DNA of 36,969 nt, taken from positions 1-36,969 of the forward strand of contig CAZWOL010000028.1 of NCBI GenBank assembly GCA_964635325.1, given 5' to 3'. The notes under the pieces were generated by a model. It worked only from the letters and a program-made list of their open reading frames with translations. It did not search any database and was not told where the DNA came from. A program made the position numbers and the translations under genes. Below, one piece after another: positions 23,454 to 32,584 of this stretch (position 1 is the first letter of the stretch; every line of letters begins with the position of its first letter). The stretch is from BOG-1112 sp964635325 (GTDB lineage Bacteria; Bdellovibrionota_B; Oligoflexia; Oligoflexales; Bog-1112).

Positions 23454-24491
23454 ATGTTTCATGGAATGGATCTCTCTAGTGATACTGTTACACGCCCGAC
23501 AGAAGCAATGAAGAAAGCCATGCTAGCTGCGGAACTCGGTGATGAGCAAAGAGGTGAGGATCCGACAACGCGTCGACTTGAAGAACGCATGTGTGAATTG
23601 CTAGGACACAGTGATGCAATGTTCTTTCCCTCAGCTACTATGGCCAATCAAATCGCTTTGCGATTACTGAGCGAACCCGGAGACGAGTTGATTGCAGCAG
23701 AGCACTGTCATCTGTTTTTTGCAGAAGGTGGATCTCCTGCTATTCATTCTGGACTTATGGCTCGACCCATTCGTACTGAAAATGGAATCTTTACAGGTGA
23801 CGATGTACGCACAGCCTATCGTTGGCTGCAGGGTCCACACTATCCTATCTCAAAGATTGTCAGCATTGAAAACACCACAAACATGGGTGGGGGATGTGCT
23901 TGGACGGAGTCACAGATTTCGTCGGTTCTGAGTGCTGCAAACGAGCTTAATCTCTCAACACATCTCGATGGAGCTCGCCTATTTAATGCAAGTCTAAGCT
24001 CAGGGCTTTCCGTCAAAGAGATAGCTAGCGAGTTCGACACAGCTACCGTATGTTTTTCGAAGGGATTGGGCTGTCCAATGGGTGCCGTGCTCGTCTTTGA
24101 TGCTATTCATCGTGTGAAAGTTCGGCGTCTCAAGCAAATATTTGGTGGTGCTATGCGTCAGAGTGGAATCCTAGCCGCAGCGTGTCTTTATGCTTTGGAT
24201 AATCATGTAGTACGCCTGGTTGAAGATCACAGCAACGCTCAACTTCTGGCTGTAGGTCTTTCCGATATACCAGGTATCGAAGTGGAGACTTTTGCACCAG
24301 CAAGCAATATGGTCTTTTTCCGTTGGACTGCGGCAAAAGGTAGCATTGATGAATTTCAAGACGCATGCTTGCGTAATGGTGTGCGCTTCTCTCGTGTAGG
24401 CCCCCGTCGTTTGCGTGCGGTCACCCACCTGGATCTTTCGAAAAAGCAAATCGAAGAAGCAATACGGGTGATTCGGTCGCAACTCAGCTAG
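23454..24491 (+). CDS. ltaE: Low-specificity L-threonine aldolase
   Basis: 345 residues, PLP fold type I. It cleaves L-threonine or L-allo-threonine to glycine and acetaldehyde. Motifs: MDLSSDTVTRPTEAM at the N-terminus, GDEQRGEDPTTRRLEE, STHLDGARLFNA (Asp binds the pyridine nitrogen), CFSKGLGCPMGAV with Schiff-base Lys203, and GGAMRQSGILAAA. All are typical of LtaE. The start at ATG 23454 is chosen because AGGAG (23441-23445) is 8 nt upstream; an in-frame GTG at 23448 is too close to it. It is separated from the transporter genes by 91 bp and ends in a convergent junction with the minus-strand lipoprotein. Confidence 0.95.
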   Translation: MFHGMDLSSDTVTRPTEAMKKAMLAAELGDEQRGEDPTTRRLEERMCELLGHSDAMFFPSATMANQIALRLLSEPGDELIAAEHCHLFFAEGGSPAIHSGLMARPIRTENGIFTGDDVRTAYRWLQGPHYPISKIVSIENTTNMGGGCAWTESQISSVLSAANELNLSTHLDGARLFNASLSSGLSVKEIASEFDTATVCFSKGLGCPMGAVLVFDAIHRVKVRRLKQIFGGAMRQSGILAAACLYALDNHVVRLVEDHSNAQLLAVGLSDIPGIEVETFAPASNMVFFRWTAAKGSIDEFQDACLRNGVRFSRVGPRRLRAVTHLDLSKKQIEEAIRVIRSQLS

Positions 24492-24494
24492 CTT

Positions 24495-24523
24495 TCTTAG
24501 ATGTCTTCTCGCATTGTCTAAGA
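24495..24523. terminator. Possible bidirectional terminator or stem-loop at a convergent junction
   Basis: TCTTAGA (24495-24501) and TCTAAGA (24517-24523) are perfect 7-bp inverted arms around a 15-nt loop. The structure begins right after the ltaE stop and overlaps the last codons of the convergent lipoprotein gene. There is no strong U-run, so a Rho-independent role is weakly supported. Confidence 0.3.
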
Positions 24524-25573
24524 GGAAGCGGCAGAACCAAAGTCGCATCGACGATTGATATTCGATGCTAGGTTGTCACTAGCAGTTGTGTCTCCGGATA
24601 CGGTTCCGATTCCAGAACTAAAGGTTGTTGTCAGAGTCTTTAGTGGGCTGGTGTCTTTGTCACTCGCAAAAATTTCTGTAGTTAGGCTACCGCTGACCGG
24701 AGAGCATGGGTCGTCAGAGTTGGGATCAAACAGAATATTCTCGTAGGTGTTGGTGACATAGTAGCTGCCAAGCTTGCTAATACTCATAGTTCCGGATTCG
24801 ATAATATAAGTGAGAATGTTACCACTACTGTCACTTGAACGCGTGATGACGAGTGGTTTGCCATCGATCGTTGCATGTATGGCACTGATATCCGAGACGC
24901 TACCATCGACACGGGTTAGAGTTTGATTATGAGCAACATTGACGCTCGAGGTCTTGCTTACTGTCGTAACGGTCGTTGCTGTCCAAGCTAGTAGACGTGT
25001 GCCCGTCACGCTATCCGTAACGGTGCGTTCCGCACTCTGACCCGTCTTGCTTGTGAATTTTGTAGTACGTGTGTTACTGCGATTGGTATTGACGGTGAGT
25101 TTGAGGCCATTTATATCATCGACCAAACCCCAATCAATACTGGCTCGTTTTCCTTTGAGCGTGCAAGCGATTGCAGCGTTGGAAACCGTGTTAGACCAGA
25201 CTCGTGTCTCACTACCCTTCGAGCTCTGTTCGATGGTGCGTTTGCCTATGGTTTTTGTTTCCGAACCCGCATAGCTTATGCTAACAGTCGCAGTTTTTGC
25301 GGTAGTATCTGCTGTACAGGTTCGCCCATAAGTAATAGAGCTTGCAAGTCGCAGATCTACAGTATCGATAGCAAGTTCACCGGCAGAGACTATAGAAACC
25401 ATCTCATTCAAGTTTGATGCAACGACTGCAGTGGAGAGCTCGCTCTCGGTGCTAAGTGTACTCGCGCTGGTTGAGCTTGGGACGGTGATGCTTGAATTTG
25501 TGCGTTCAGTAGGTGATCCACAGCTAGCTAAGAACACTAGGTTCCAAAAAACCACAAAGCAGGGTATGCGCAT
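24518..25573 (-). CDS. Ser/Thr-rich lipoprotein of unknown function
   Basis: About 351 residues from ATG 25573 (GAGG 5 nt upstream), with a signal peptide (MRIPCFVVFWNLVFLASC) and a good lipobox LASC. The mature chain starts with a long Ser/Thr linker (SSTSASTLSTESELSTAV) and continues with beta-rich sequence of alternating polar residues (TVSISYAGSETKTIG, KLTVNTNRSNTRTTKFT), as in outer-surface beta-sandwich or beta-helix proteins. A few cysteines are present (TC, AC, CS, RRC). No family recognised. It is the last gene of a minus-strand block of exported proteins, separated from the next upstream gene by a 229-bp spacer carrying two DnaA-box-like sites. Confidence 0.75.
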   Translation of the reverse strand: MRIPCFVVFWNLVFLASCGSPTERTNSSITVPSSTSASTLSTESELSTAVVASNLNEMVSIVSAGELAIDTVDLRLASSITYGRTCTADTTAKTATVSISYAGSETKTIGKRTIEQSSKGSETRVWSNTVSNAAIACTLKGKRASIDWGLVDDINGLKLTVNTNRSNTRTTKFTSKTGQSAERTVTDSVTGTRLLAWTATTVTTVSKTSSVNVAHNQTLTRVDGSVSDISAIHATIDGKPLVITRSSDSSGNILTYIIESGTMSISKLGSYYVTNTYENILFDPNSDDPCSPVSGSLTTEIFASDKDTSPLKTLTTTFSSGIGTVSGDTTASDNLASNINRRCDFGSAASS

Positions 25574-25655
25574 AAACACCTCGTAATTTGTATCCATCCA
25601 TTATGCGCAGTTTTCAATCTTGCGTCATTTTTTAGTCGTTGTGTACCGTTGAAAG

Positions 25656-25678
25656 TTATCCACAAGGCCTGTGGATAA
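25656..25678. promoter_or_regulatory. Inverted pair of perfect DnaA-box sequences
   Basis: TTATCCACA (25656-25664) and TGTGGATAA (25670-25678) are two exact matches to the classic DnaA-box consensus in opposite orientation, separated by AGGCC. They lie between two minus-strand genes, about 85 bp upstream of the lipoprotein start. DnaA binding could regulate transcription or titrate DnaA. Formation of an RNA hairpin is an alternative reading. Confidence 0.5.
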
Positions 25679-25802
25679 GTGGCTTCGTAAAGCTAGCAAA
25701 TCCTTGAGCAGAAGGTGTGGCTTCGGAATGATTAAAATGTTTGCAGGTTGGTGGAATCTATTAAATTTGGAGAGATCTAGAACGTTGCAGAGTACTAAAT
25801 GC

Positions 25803-28451
25803 TTAGTTCCAATAGCGGCATTGGTGAGGCAAGACTGTTGAACGATCCTTTTCATGGCAACGCCAGAAGATAGCTTCGTTAAAGTCAGCACCTCCATGAC
25901 GTGTCTCAATAACAGCATAGACACGTTCGAATGTGTCTAGATGATTTGGGTTGTGGGTAGGTACAGGGTCAATTTCCTTTCCAAGATCAAGTTGACTCCC
26001 GTCATGTCCACTATAAGAATCTCCAGAAATAAAAGCTTTGCGAATATGTTTTGATTTATTTTCATCGACATACTCAAGGTTACGATCACTTGCTACCACA
26101 TATCCCCAATCTGTTTTTTTGGAGCGCCGATAACTATCTTCACTTGCAAGTGCGATGGTCCATAGCATTTCTCGGAAATTGTCGCTAACGGTTTGAACAA
26201 ATGCATCATTGTACACCGGATTTTCCACGAGTACATCGGGGGTGCCTGAGCTGATGTATGCTTGCAAGATGGGTTTGATTTGGTTTCTGAGCTCCTCAGG
26301 GAGTTCTCCTTGGTAGAGGCTGAGAGTGGCTTGGTGAAATAAGTCCAACTCATTTTCATTATGGATGTCTTTATGCAACATCTGCCATACTTTGCGCAAT
26401 TTTGTCTTCATAAGTGTTGTGATTGTGCCTTTCCAAAAACCATATTTTCCAGCGTATAGTATAGATCTGTTGAAAAGTTCATAGACCATATACGTAAAAA
26501 TACCTGCAGCATGATTGCGAATATCGATAGGACGATCCGAAGCTTGCTCCCATTGCAATGTGCTAAATGCTTTCTTCGCAACACTCCAAGCCGCATAGTA
26601 GGTAGAATCAGAGCGACCCGCACTATCTTTGCCCATCGTCTGGATCAGAAAGGTGTCGGTGAACAGTTGGTCTAGGAAGACACCAACATTCGATTGCACA
26701 TGGCAGTGGTTCATCTGTGGGACATTGCAACTCATGGGTGTATCTTCAAATATCGGACTAATCTTGGACTCATAATGCAAAGGGCCTTCTTCACTATTGA
26801 TAGGGGTTTGGTAGGCCAGCTGTCGCCAATCTTCAATAGCTTTGAAGTGGACATCTTGTGGATTTCTGAATGCACATACTTTTGCGATTATATCAGACAT
26901 GTATCCCATAACATTTTTGCGATTCAGTGGTGAGCTTAATTGTGTAAGTGGCGCGGATACAAATTCCACATGAGGAAAATGTGAAAATTTATAACGACTC
27001 TCAAGTGTGACATCAAGGAGAGGAATATTTATGTTTTTTTCTTCACTATGAAAGAGGCTAAAACCATAAGTATTAAAATAAGGCCAGGTTGCTTTTGCGT
27101 TCCAAATCTCATCTTTAGTTAGTTTCTTAATTTTATCAGCGTAAATCTTCTCAAATTTTGCATCAAGCTTGGTTTTCTTCTGTGAAATTTCACCCCAACT
27201 TAGGGTTTCCATGAAACCCGTGTAACCCCGAAGGTGACGACTCACCGTTCGTGGACTGGACCCTGAGCTAATATCCAATTTCATTGCGGGGCATTCCAAT
27301 TCAAATCCAACAGTTTGCTCAGGATAGAGGTGTTGCTCGATTTCGGACCAAAGATCCTGCAAGCTTGTATTTTCTTCTTTCGCGAGTGGGGTATTGAGCA
27401 GGGTGCTGCGCATAAGGGTTGGATAACGATTCATCAGTTGTCGGAGCTCTTCGTCTGAGAATCCTAAACGCTGCACTCGTTGCGATGGAACATAGTAAAG
27501 TTGTATGTCTGGATTGATAGAGCCGCAGCTTGCATGCGTTGGAGACTGTTCGAGAAGTCTGCGTACCCAGTTAGCTGAGATTCCATCGATATAGGCGTTT
27601 TGTTGTGCGACACAGAGGGGGAGCCATTCATCAACACCCGAGGTCATACAATTCATATATCCATGAAGCATCCTTTGCACTGCAAGGCAGTCGCGGTCTT
27701 TGTCATTGCATTGCTTGGTTGCTCCTTGTGCTATGGTTGTACATACCTGTGTTGCGATTGGATCTAGTCCCTCACAAGACTCGAGTTGTATACCACGAAT
27801 CATCCCGGAGCATTGGGAGCGTTCTATAGCATTTTCTTCTTCAATACAGAGTTGGTGGTCTGGTTCAATTTTGAGTCCTAGAAAAGCTGTTTGCATGGCT
27901 GTGCATTGTGCGGATAGATTAGAAATGGGGTTGATCGCATCCAGATCATTACAACTCAAAACCTTCACGTTGGTGTAAGGTGTTGTTGTTGCAACACGCT
28001 CGTATGCTTCCATTCTTTTTGTTTCGATACCTACAAAAGGTTTATCTTCCAACTGGCCTGTTATTTTAAAATCAAAAGCATCGCTATCAGAGGAACTACC
28101 GACAATTTTTATATGTTCGGAAAAGGGTCCAGCCTCTCCAATCAATTCAAGTGTAAATGTGCACTCGCGTTTTTTTGATTCGTGACTTTTACACTCATTA
28201 TCCATAACTCGCATTTGCAGAGTCGGTGAACTTGGGACTATCACATCGAGTGCTTCGTGTGCATCGAGTCTTGTTACCTGAATGGATCTGTAAATGCGTT
28301 TATGGGCAATAGCATCATTGGTCGTGCTGGGTTTAATTTGTAGAGGATTTGGACTGATTCCCGAGAGTATAGGTTTGGCATGCAAGTATCCTGATATCGC
28401 AACAGTAGCAAGTAGACTTAGCAGCCACGCACATTGGTTTCGTTGAAACAT
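25803..28451 (-). CDS. Large secreted Cys-containing protein of unknown function
   Basis: About 882 residues from ATG 28451 (GGAG 5 nt upstream; a longer frame to 28487 lacks a ribosome site). The signal peptide is QCAWLLSLLATVAISGYLHA. The first third has many cysteines in short helical stretches (SCNDLD, QCTAMQ, LCIEEE, QCSGM, SCEGLD, VCTTI, QCNDKD, DCLAV, NCMTSG, LCVAQQ), suggesting a disulfide-rich periplasmic or extracellular region. The middle and end look globular, with tryptophan- and tyrosine-rich helices and a final stretch rich in His and Asp (SGHDGSQ, ETRHGGADF). No catalytic family is recognised. It is probably cotranscribed with the smaller Cys-rich gene upstream. Confidence 0.75.
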   Translation of the reverse strand: MFQRNQCAWLLSLLATVAISGYLHAKPILSGISPNPLQIKPSTTNDAIAHKRIYRSIQVTRLDAHEALDVIVPSSPTLQMRVMDNECKSHESKKRECTFTLELIGEAGPFSEHIKIVGSSSDSDAFDFKITGQLEDKPFVGIETKRMEAYERVATTTPYTNVKVLSCNDLDAINPISNLSAQCTAMQTAFLGLKIEPDHQLCIEEENAIERSQCSGMIRGIQLESCEGLDPIATQVCTTIAQGATKQCNDKDRDCLAVQRMLHGYMNCMTSGVDEWLPLCVAQQNAYIDGISANWVRRLLEQSPTHASCGSINPDIQLYYVPSQRVQRLGFSDEELRQLMNRYPTLMRSTLLNTPLAKEENTSLQDLWSEIEQHLYPEQTVGFELECPAMKLDISSGSSPRTVSRHLRGYTGFMETLSWGEISQKKTKLDAKFEKIYADKIKKLTKDEIWNAKATWPYFNTYGFSLFHSEEKNINIPLLDVTLESRYKFSHFPHVEFVSAPLTQLSSPLNRKNVMGYMSDIIAKVCAFRNPQDVHFKAIEDWRQLAYQTPINSEEGPLHYESKISPIFEDTPMSCNVPQMNHCHVQSNVGVFLDQLFTDTFLIQTMGKDSAGRSDSTYYAAWSVAKKAFSTLQWEQASDRPIDIRNHAAGIFTYMVYELFNRSILYAGKYGFWKGTITTLMKTKLRKVWQMLHKDIHNENELDLFHQATLSLYQGELPEELRNQIKPILQAYISSGTPDVLVENPVYNDAFVQTVSDNFREMLWTIALASEDSYRRSKKTDWGYVVASDRNLEYVDENKSKHIRKAFISGDSYSGHDGSQLDLGKEIDPVPTHNPNHLDTFERVYAVIETRHGGADFNEAIFWRCHEKDRSTVLPHQCRYWN

Positions 28452-28635
28452 GACGACTCCGATTGAGGATGGAAAATTTGGTTGCAAATTAGGCTTAGCA
28501 ATGTCGAGATGAGAGTTCGGTAGGAAGAGGGGTGTCTTTTGTCCGTATTTCGAGGTTTTTTGCGATCTAAGGCTGACTGAGCAGCTGATTCTTCAGCCAC
28601 GTTGCGTTCTTTGCATGATGACGAGAGAGAAAGCT

Positions 28636-29118
28636 TTAGAGTGATGCGTCTGTCATTTTTTCAGCAACCAATTTTAAGTAGCAACCAGCCATAGATTGAC
28701 GTTTTAGTTCTTGACGAATTTTTGTGGCATTTTGTGAGGCACAACGGTCGATAGCTCGTTGTGCATCCATAGCATAAACTCGACTTGCAAAATGTCGAAT
28801 TTGAGGCTGATTTTTTGGACACAGTACGGCGTATTGGCAGGCAAAGAGATGTCCATGTTCGGAGCCACGTACCTCATCGCAGTTATCGCTAATGCTGGCT
28901 TCTAAAGCCGCTAAATCAGTTGAAGATTTTATCATGTATGTATGGGCACCCATATCTTCGGCAAAAGACATACATTTGAGTTTGAAATCATCATGTTTGA
29001 TTTCGGGTGTGGTACAGATGCGTGTATCGTTTTTGGATGCGCTACAATAGCTGTACCAAGTTTCTGCTAAAGATACGCTCGATACGAACATAGCAAATAA
29101 AACACACAATCTTTTCAT
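28636..29118 (-). CDS. Secreted Cys-rich protein of unknown function
   Basis: 160 residues from ATG 29118 (AAGGAG 6 nt upstream; the frame extends 11 codons further without a ribosome site). It has a clean signal peptide, MKRLCVLFAMFVSSVSLA, cut before ETWYSYC. About eight cysteines are spread over the mature chain (SYC, RIC, LKC, NC, AC, LC, RC, GC), an even number, consistent with a disulfide-bonded extracytoplasmic fold. No family recognised. It lies between asnB and the large Cys-rich secreted protein on the same strand and may work with the latter. Confidence 0.7.
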   Translation of the reverse strand: MKRLCVLFAMFVSSVSLAETWYSYCSASKNDTRICTTPEIKHDDFKLKCMSFAEDMGAHTYMIKSSTDLAALEASISDNCDEVRGSEHGHLFACQYAVLCPKNQPQIRHFASRVYAMDAQRAIDRCASQNATKIRQELKRQSMAGCYLKLVAEKMTDASL

Positions 29119-29229
29119 GCCAAACTCCTTGATGTTGGGACTCTTCAACATAAGTTTAGCATATTGATATGACTTATTGACTTGCTATGCTTTTATCTTC
29201 TTGATGCCTGCATGCTACGTCATTTAGAC

Positions 29230-31149
29230 CTAGAGTTTGAACTGCTTCTGTAGGATGTTTGCGCTCGCAAGGACCATCAGCAGTACATCCAAGCGTTCTT
29301 GCACTTCAGGCGTACCCGTCAAAGCTCTATCTAGGATATCTAGGACCACCTTCTGATTCAAGAAGCGCACGCTATTTGAACTGCGGAGCGTATCTTGAAT
29401 GAATTGGCTCATCTTGGAATCTCCTCGATCAGACATTGCAGGGGGTGCAAGAAAAGGATGCTTCTGACGCTCATAGATTGTGCGTGTGATGTAAGGTTTT
29501 GCAGCTTCACGCAAGACAAACTTTTCAGTCATTCCGCGAATCTTCATATGTGCAGGGAGTCTGACAACATACTCGACTAACTTTTGATCTAAGAAGGGGA
29601 CCCGACCTTCAATAGAATGTGCCATCTCCATGCGATCACCGAGTATGGTGAGTAGGTAATACGGAAGTGTAAGCTTCGACCATATGTAGAGTGAGCGATC
29701 TAATTTTTCACGTCCGCGTATTTGACCAGCTACATCAAGGGAATTTAAAACATGATGGATGGGATTGCGGTTATTCATCTGTGTGCGAAAGTCATGGCTT
29801 AGAATTTCATTGACGATCATACTTTGTGCAGAGAAACTTTGCATAAATCCTGGAACAAAACCAAGCTGCGATACTATGTTGTAGGGATCACCTTGAGGGC
29901 CACTTGCAAGTAATAAACTTCGTGAAATTTTATTTGTTTTCACAAGTGTATCAAGCATTTGCTCGCGTTCTGCTGGATCTATTCCTGGGTTGTGTAGGAT
30001 CTGATCTTGACGAAAGTGCGCATAGCCACCAAAAATTTCATCGGAGCCCTCCCCCGTTAGTACCACTTTGAATCCGGCTTTGCGAACAGCCTCACTGAGA
30101 TAGAATTTTGCAACACCATGCCCATTAAAAAAGAAACGCTCGGCATGCCAAATTGCCTTTTCCATCCCATCTGCAATCTGTCTTTGTGTAATCGGGATAG
30201 CCTGAAATGGAGCACCCACGTGCTTGGCCATCTCTTCCGCTTGTGTTGCTTCATTATAATCTTGATCGCTGAATGTAAGAGTAAACGCAGAGACAGGTTT
30301 GGAACTCATGCTTTGTGCAATCCCAAGCAGTGAACATGAGTCAAGTCCCCCACTTAGGTAGGATGCAACGGGAACATCGGCTTCCATACGCAGACGTACA
30401 GATTCGAAAAGCTCCTTGCGAAAGCCTTCAATAGCTTCTTGGTCACTAATTTGTGTGCGTTCTCCCTCTTTCGGGTAGTTGAAATCCCAGTAACTTTGCG
30501 TGTGGGGTGTTGCATTGAATATGGATTTGACTAAGTAGTGGGCTGGTCGAATCTGTTCGACACCTTTGAATAGAGTTGCATTTGGCAGCGGCATCATATG
30601 CAGGGTTTGATAGAAACTTTCCTCATCCCATTCTAGAGGGAGTCCCATTGCAAGAAAGGATTTGACCTCAGAGGCAAAGTAGATGCTGTCATTTCGTACT
30701 GTATAAAACAGGGGTTTTACACCAAAGCAGTCGCGAGCTGCAAAGACCCACTGGTTGCGTTGGTCCCAAAGTACAAAACCAAACTCACCTCGAAGATATT
30801 GTAGACATTGCACACCATAGCGTTCATAAAGTGCGAGCAATATTTCGCTATCGGAACGTGTCTTGAAGCGATAGCCAGTATCTTCGCACTCTTTGCGAAT
30901 GCGTTTGTAATCGTAGAACTCTCCGTTGACGACAGCAACAAGTGAGGCATCGTGGTTGGTCATGGGTTGCTGTCCGGTGCTTAGGTCGATGATGCTCAGA
31001 CGGTTGTGCGCAAAACTGACCGTACGTTTGGAATTTTGCCAAATTCCAACCTCATCGGGGCCTCGGTGTTCTATAGCCTTAAGTCCCTGTCGTAAAACTT
31101 CTGGTGACTGAGTTTGCGAGCGACTTATTACGCTTATAAATCCACACAT
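29230..31149 (-). CDS. asnB: Asparagine synthetase (glutamine-hydrolysing)
   Basis: 639 residues. It makes asparagine from aspartate, glutamine and ATP. The N-terminal Ntn glutaminase domain begins MCGFISV, with Cys2 as the nucleophile freed by Met removal, which fixes the start. It also shows HRGPDE, HNRLSIIDLS and VNGEFYDYK. The C-terminal synthetase domain has the PP-loop SGGLDS and LTGEGSDEIFGGY, then VEGRVPFLD and RMEMAHS. The length matches the AsnB/AsnO-type group that also includes enzymes amidating cell-wall or peptide substrates, so a specialised amidotransferase role is possible. There is only a weak Shine-Dalgarno. It is divergent from the patatin gene. Confidence 0.93.
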   Translation of the reverse strand: MCGFISVISRSQTQSPEVLRQGLKAIEHRGPDEVGIWQNSKRTVSFAHNRLSIIDLSTGQQPMTNHDASLVAVVNGEFYDYKRIRKECEDTGYRFKTRSDSEILLALYERYGVQCLQYLRGEFGFVLWDQRNQWVFAARDCFGVKPLFYTVRNDSIYFASEVKSFLAMGLPLEWDEESFYQTLHMMPLPNATLFKGVEQIRPAHYLVKSIFNATPHTQSYWDFNYPKEGERTQISDQEAIEGFRKELFESVRLRMEADVPVASYLSGGLDSCSLLGIAQSMSSKPVSAFTLTFSDQDYNEATQAEEMAKHVGAPFQAIPITQRQIADGMEKAIWHAERFFFNGHGVAKFYLSEAVRKAGFKVVLTGEGSDEIFGGYAHFRQDQILHNPGIDPAEREQMLDTLVKTNKISRSLLLASGPQGDPYNIVSQLGFVPGFMQSFSAQSMIVNEILSHDFRTQMNNRNPIHHVLNSLDVAGQIRGREKLDRSLYIWSKLTLPYYLLTILGDRMEMAHSIEGRVPFLDQKLVEYVVRLPAHMKIRGMTEKFVLREAAKPYITRTIYERQKHPFLAPPAMSDRGDSKMSQFIQDTLRSSNSVRFLNQKVVLDILDRALTGTPEVQERLDVLLMVLASANILQKQFKL

Positions 31150-31318
31150 CGGCTTCTACCCCACTTCAAATTTATTAGAACTTTTCTACGTGTTTATACT
31201 CCTATCCCTTGAAATAAGACGAATTTTTTATGAGAGCACCAAGGTGCGAGCACATTTTATATTTTAGAAATTCACCAAATTGACGATAGGTGTGGAGAGC
31301 GATACAAAAGAGGTTTTT

Positions 31319-32473
31319 TTGCGAACGGGACTTGTACTTACCGGTGGGGGAGCGCGAGCCGCTTATCAGGCGGGTGCCATTAAAGCGCTCTATGAAATCG
31401 CAAAATCAATGGGCATAGACCAACCTTTTCAAGTGATGACAGGTACCAGTGCAGGTGCGATCAATGTTTCTTATCTTGCTGCAAACATTGATAATGCTCA
31501 AATGGCTGTTGAAAATTTAGCCCATCTTTGGAGTGGTGTTCGAACCAACAAGATCTTCAAAGCAGATACGCTTTCGCTCTTGCGTATTGTCTTTGAAACG
31601 GTTCTTGGACTGGCAACAGGTCGTATACTAGCAACGAACAAAACCCCGTCTTTACTCGACAATTCACCATTGCGTATTCTGATTGAGCGTGAGATCGATT
31701 TCAAAAAATTGCATCGTAATATTCAGTCCGGACTGCTCGACAGCTTGGCTCTCGAGATGATGAACTATTCCAATGGAACGAGTTTTACTTTTTTCCAATC
31801 TGCGAAAGAGGTGAAAATTTGGGAACGGGCCAGTCGCAAGTCTTGCCCTGCTGAAATACTTTCAGACCATGTTATGGCTTCTCTTGGTATTCCTATACTT
31901 TTCCCTCCTGTTCGTATAGGAGATGACTATTTCGGTGATGGTAGCTTGCGTAATTACACTCCACTTAGTCCTGCAATCAAACTAGGAGCAGAAAAAATAT
32001 TAATTATAGCGGTGCGTGGAGTGAAACAAAATGCTGACGAAAAGCAAACAACTCCAAGTCTAGGCCGTGTTGCTGGTTTGGCACTTAACTCCGTACTCTT
32101 GGATGCTGTCGATATCGACTACGAACGACTCTCTCGAATCAATGAAACAGTCGGCAAGTTGCGTCCAGGATCAGAGACTCCTCTAAAGCCGATTGATGTA
32201 TTTATGATTCGACCAACCCTTGATGTTGGTCGCCTTGCTGCTAAAGAAGAACACGAGTTTCCATGGGCCATACGCTACCTCTTGCGTGGTCTTGGTGATC
32301 CTCGAGAGTCAGCAGATTTGATTAGCTATTTGCTGTTTGAATCGTCATTCACTACAAAGTTGGTAGCGTTAGGTTACAAAGATGTTATGGACAAAGCCCA
32401 GGACATTCGTAACTTCTTTTCTAGTGATGCCACACAAGCATCTTCAAAACCCGAAAAAAAGAACATCGCGTGA
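31319..32473 (+). CDS. Patatin-like phospholipase
   Basis: About 384 residues of the patatin lipid acyl hydrolase family with a Ser-Asp dyad. Visible are the oxyanion loop LTGGGARAAYQAG, the nucleophile elbow GTSAGA, and the Asp motif FGDGSLRNYTPLSPAI (DGS for the common DGG). I prefer the TTG at 31319 because AAGAGG lies 5 nt upstream and the protein then opens RTGLVLTGGG, as most patatins do. An earlier TTG at 31280 extends the frame by 13 residues. There is no signal peptide, so it is likely cytoplasmic or delivered by another route. It could remodel the cell's own membrane lipids (RssA-like) or be an effector such as VipD/ExoU; the sequence alone does not decide. Confidence 0.9.
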   Translation: MRTGLVLTGGGARAAYQAGAIKALYEIAKSMGIDQPFQVMTGTSAGAINVSYLAANIDNAQMAVENLAHLWSGVRTNKIFKADTLSLLRIVFETVLGLATGRILATNKTPSLLDNSPLRILIEREIDFKKLHRNIQSGLLDSLALEMMNYSNGTSFTFFQSAKEVKIWERASRKSCPAEILSDHVMASLGIPILFPPVRIGDDYFGDGSLRNYTPLSPAIKLGAEKILIIAVRGVKQNADEKQTTPSLGRVAGLALNSVLLDAVDIDYERLSRINETVGKLRPGSETPLKPIDVFMIRPTLDVGRLAAKEEHEFPWAIRYLLRGLGDPRESADLISYLLFESSFTTKLVALGYKDVMDKAQDIRNFFSSDATQASSKPEKKNIA

Positions 32474-32584
32474 AGTAGATCTTCTTGAACAGAGTCTTCG
32501 TTCATGAGTAAATGAATCGCCACACAAGGTCTAGCGTTTTAGACTTCTTTCTGCTATATTAGCTGTGAATATAGGAGTTTTGTT

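Noticed and set aside
25625..25924. 99-codon minus-strand frame running past the end of the large secreted protein
   Set aside because: Its first part overlaps the end of the 882-residue gene in another frame and there is no Shine-Dalgarno or recognisable domain; likely chance.
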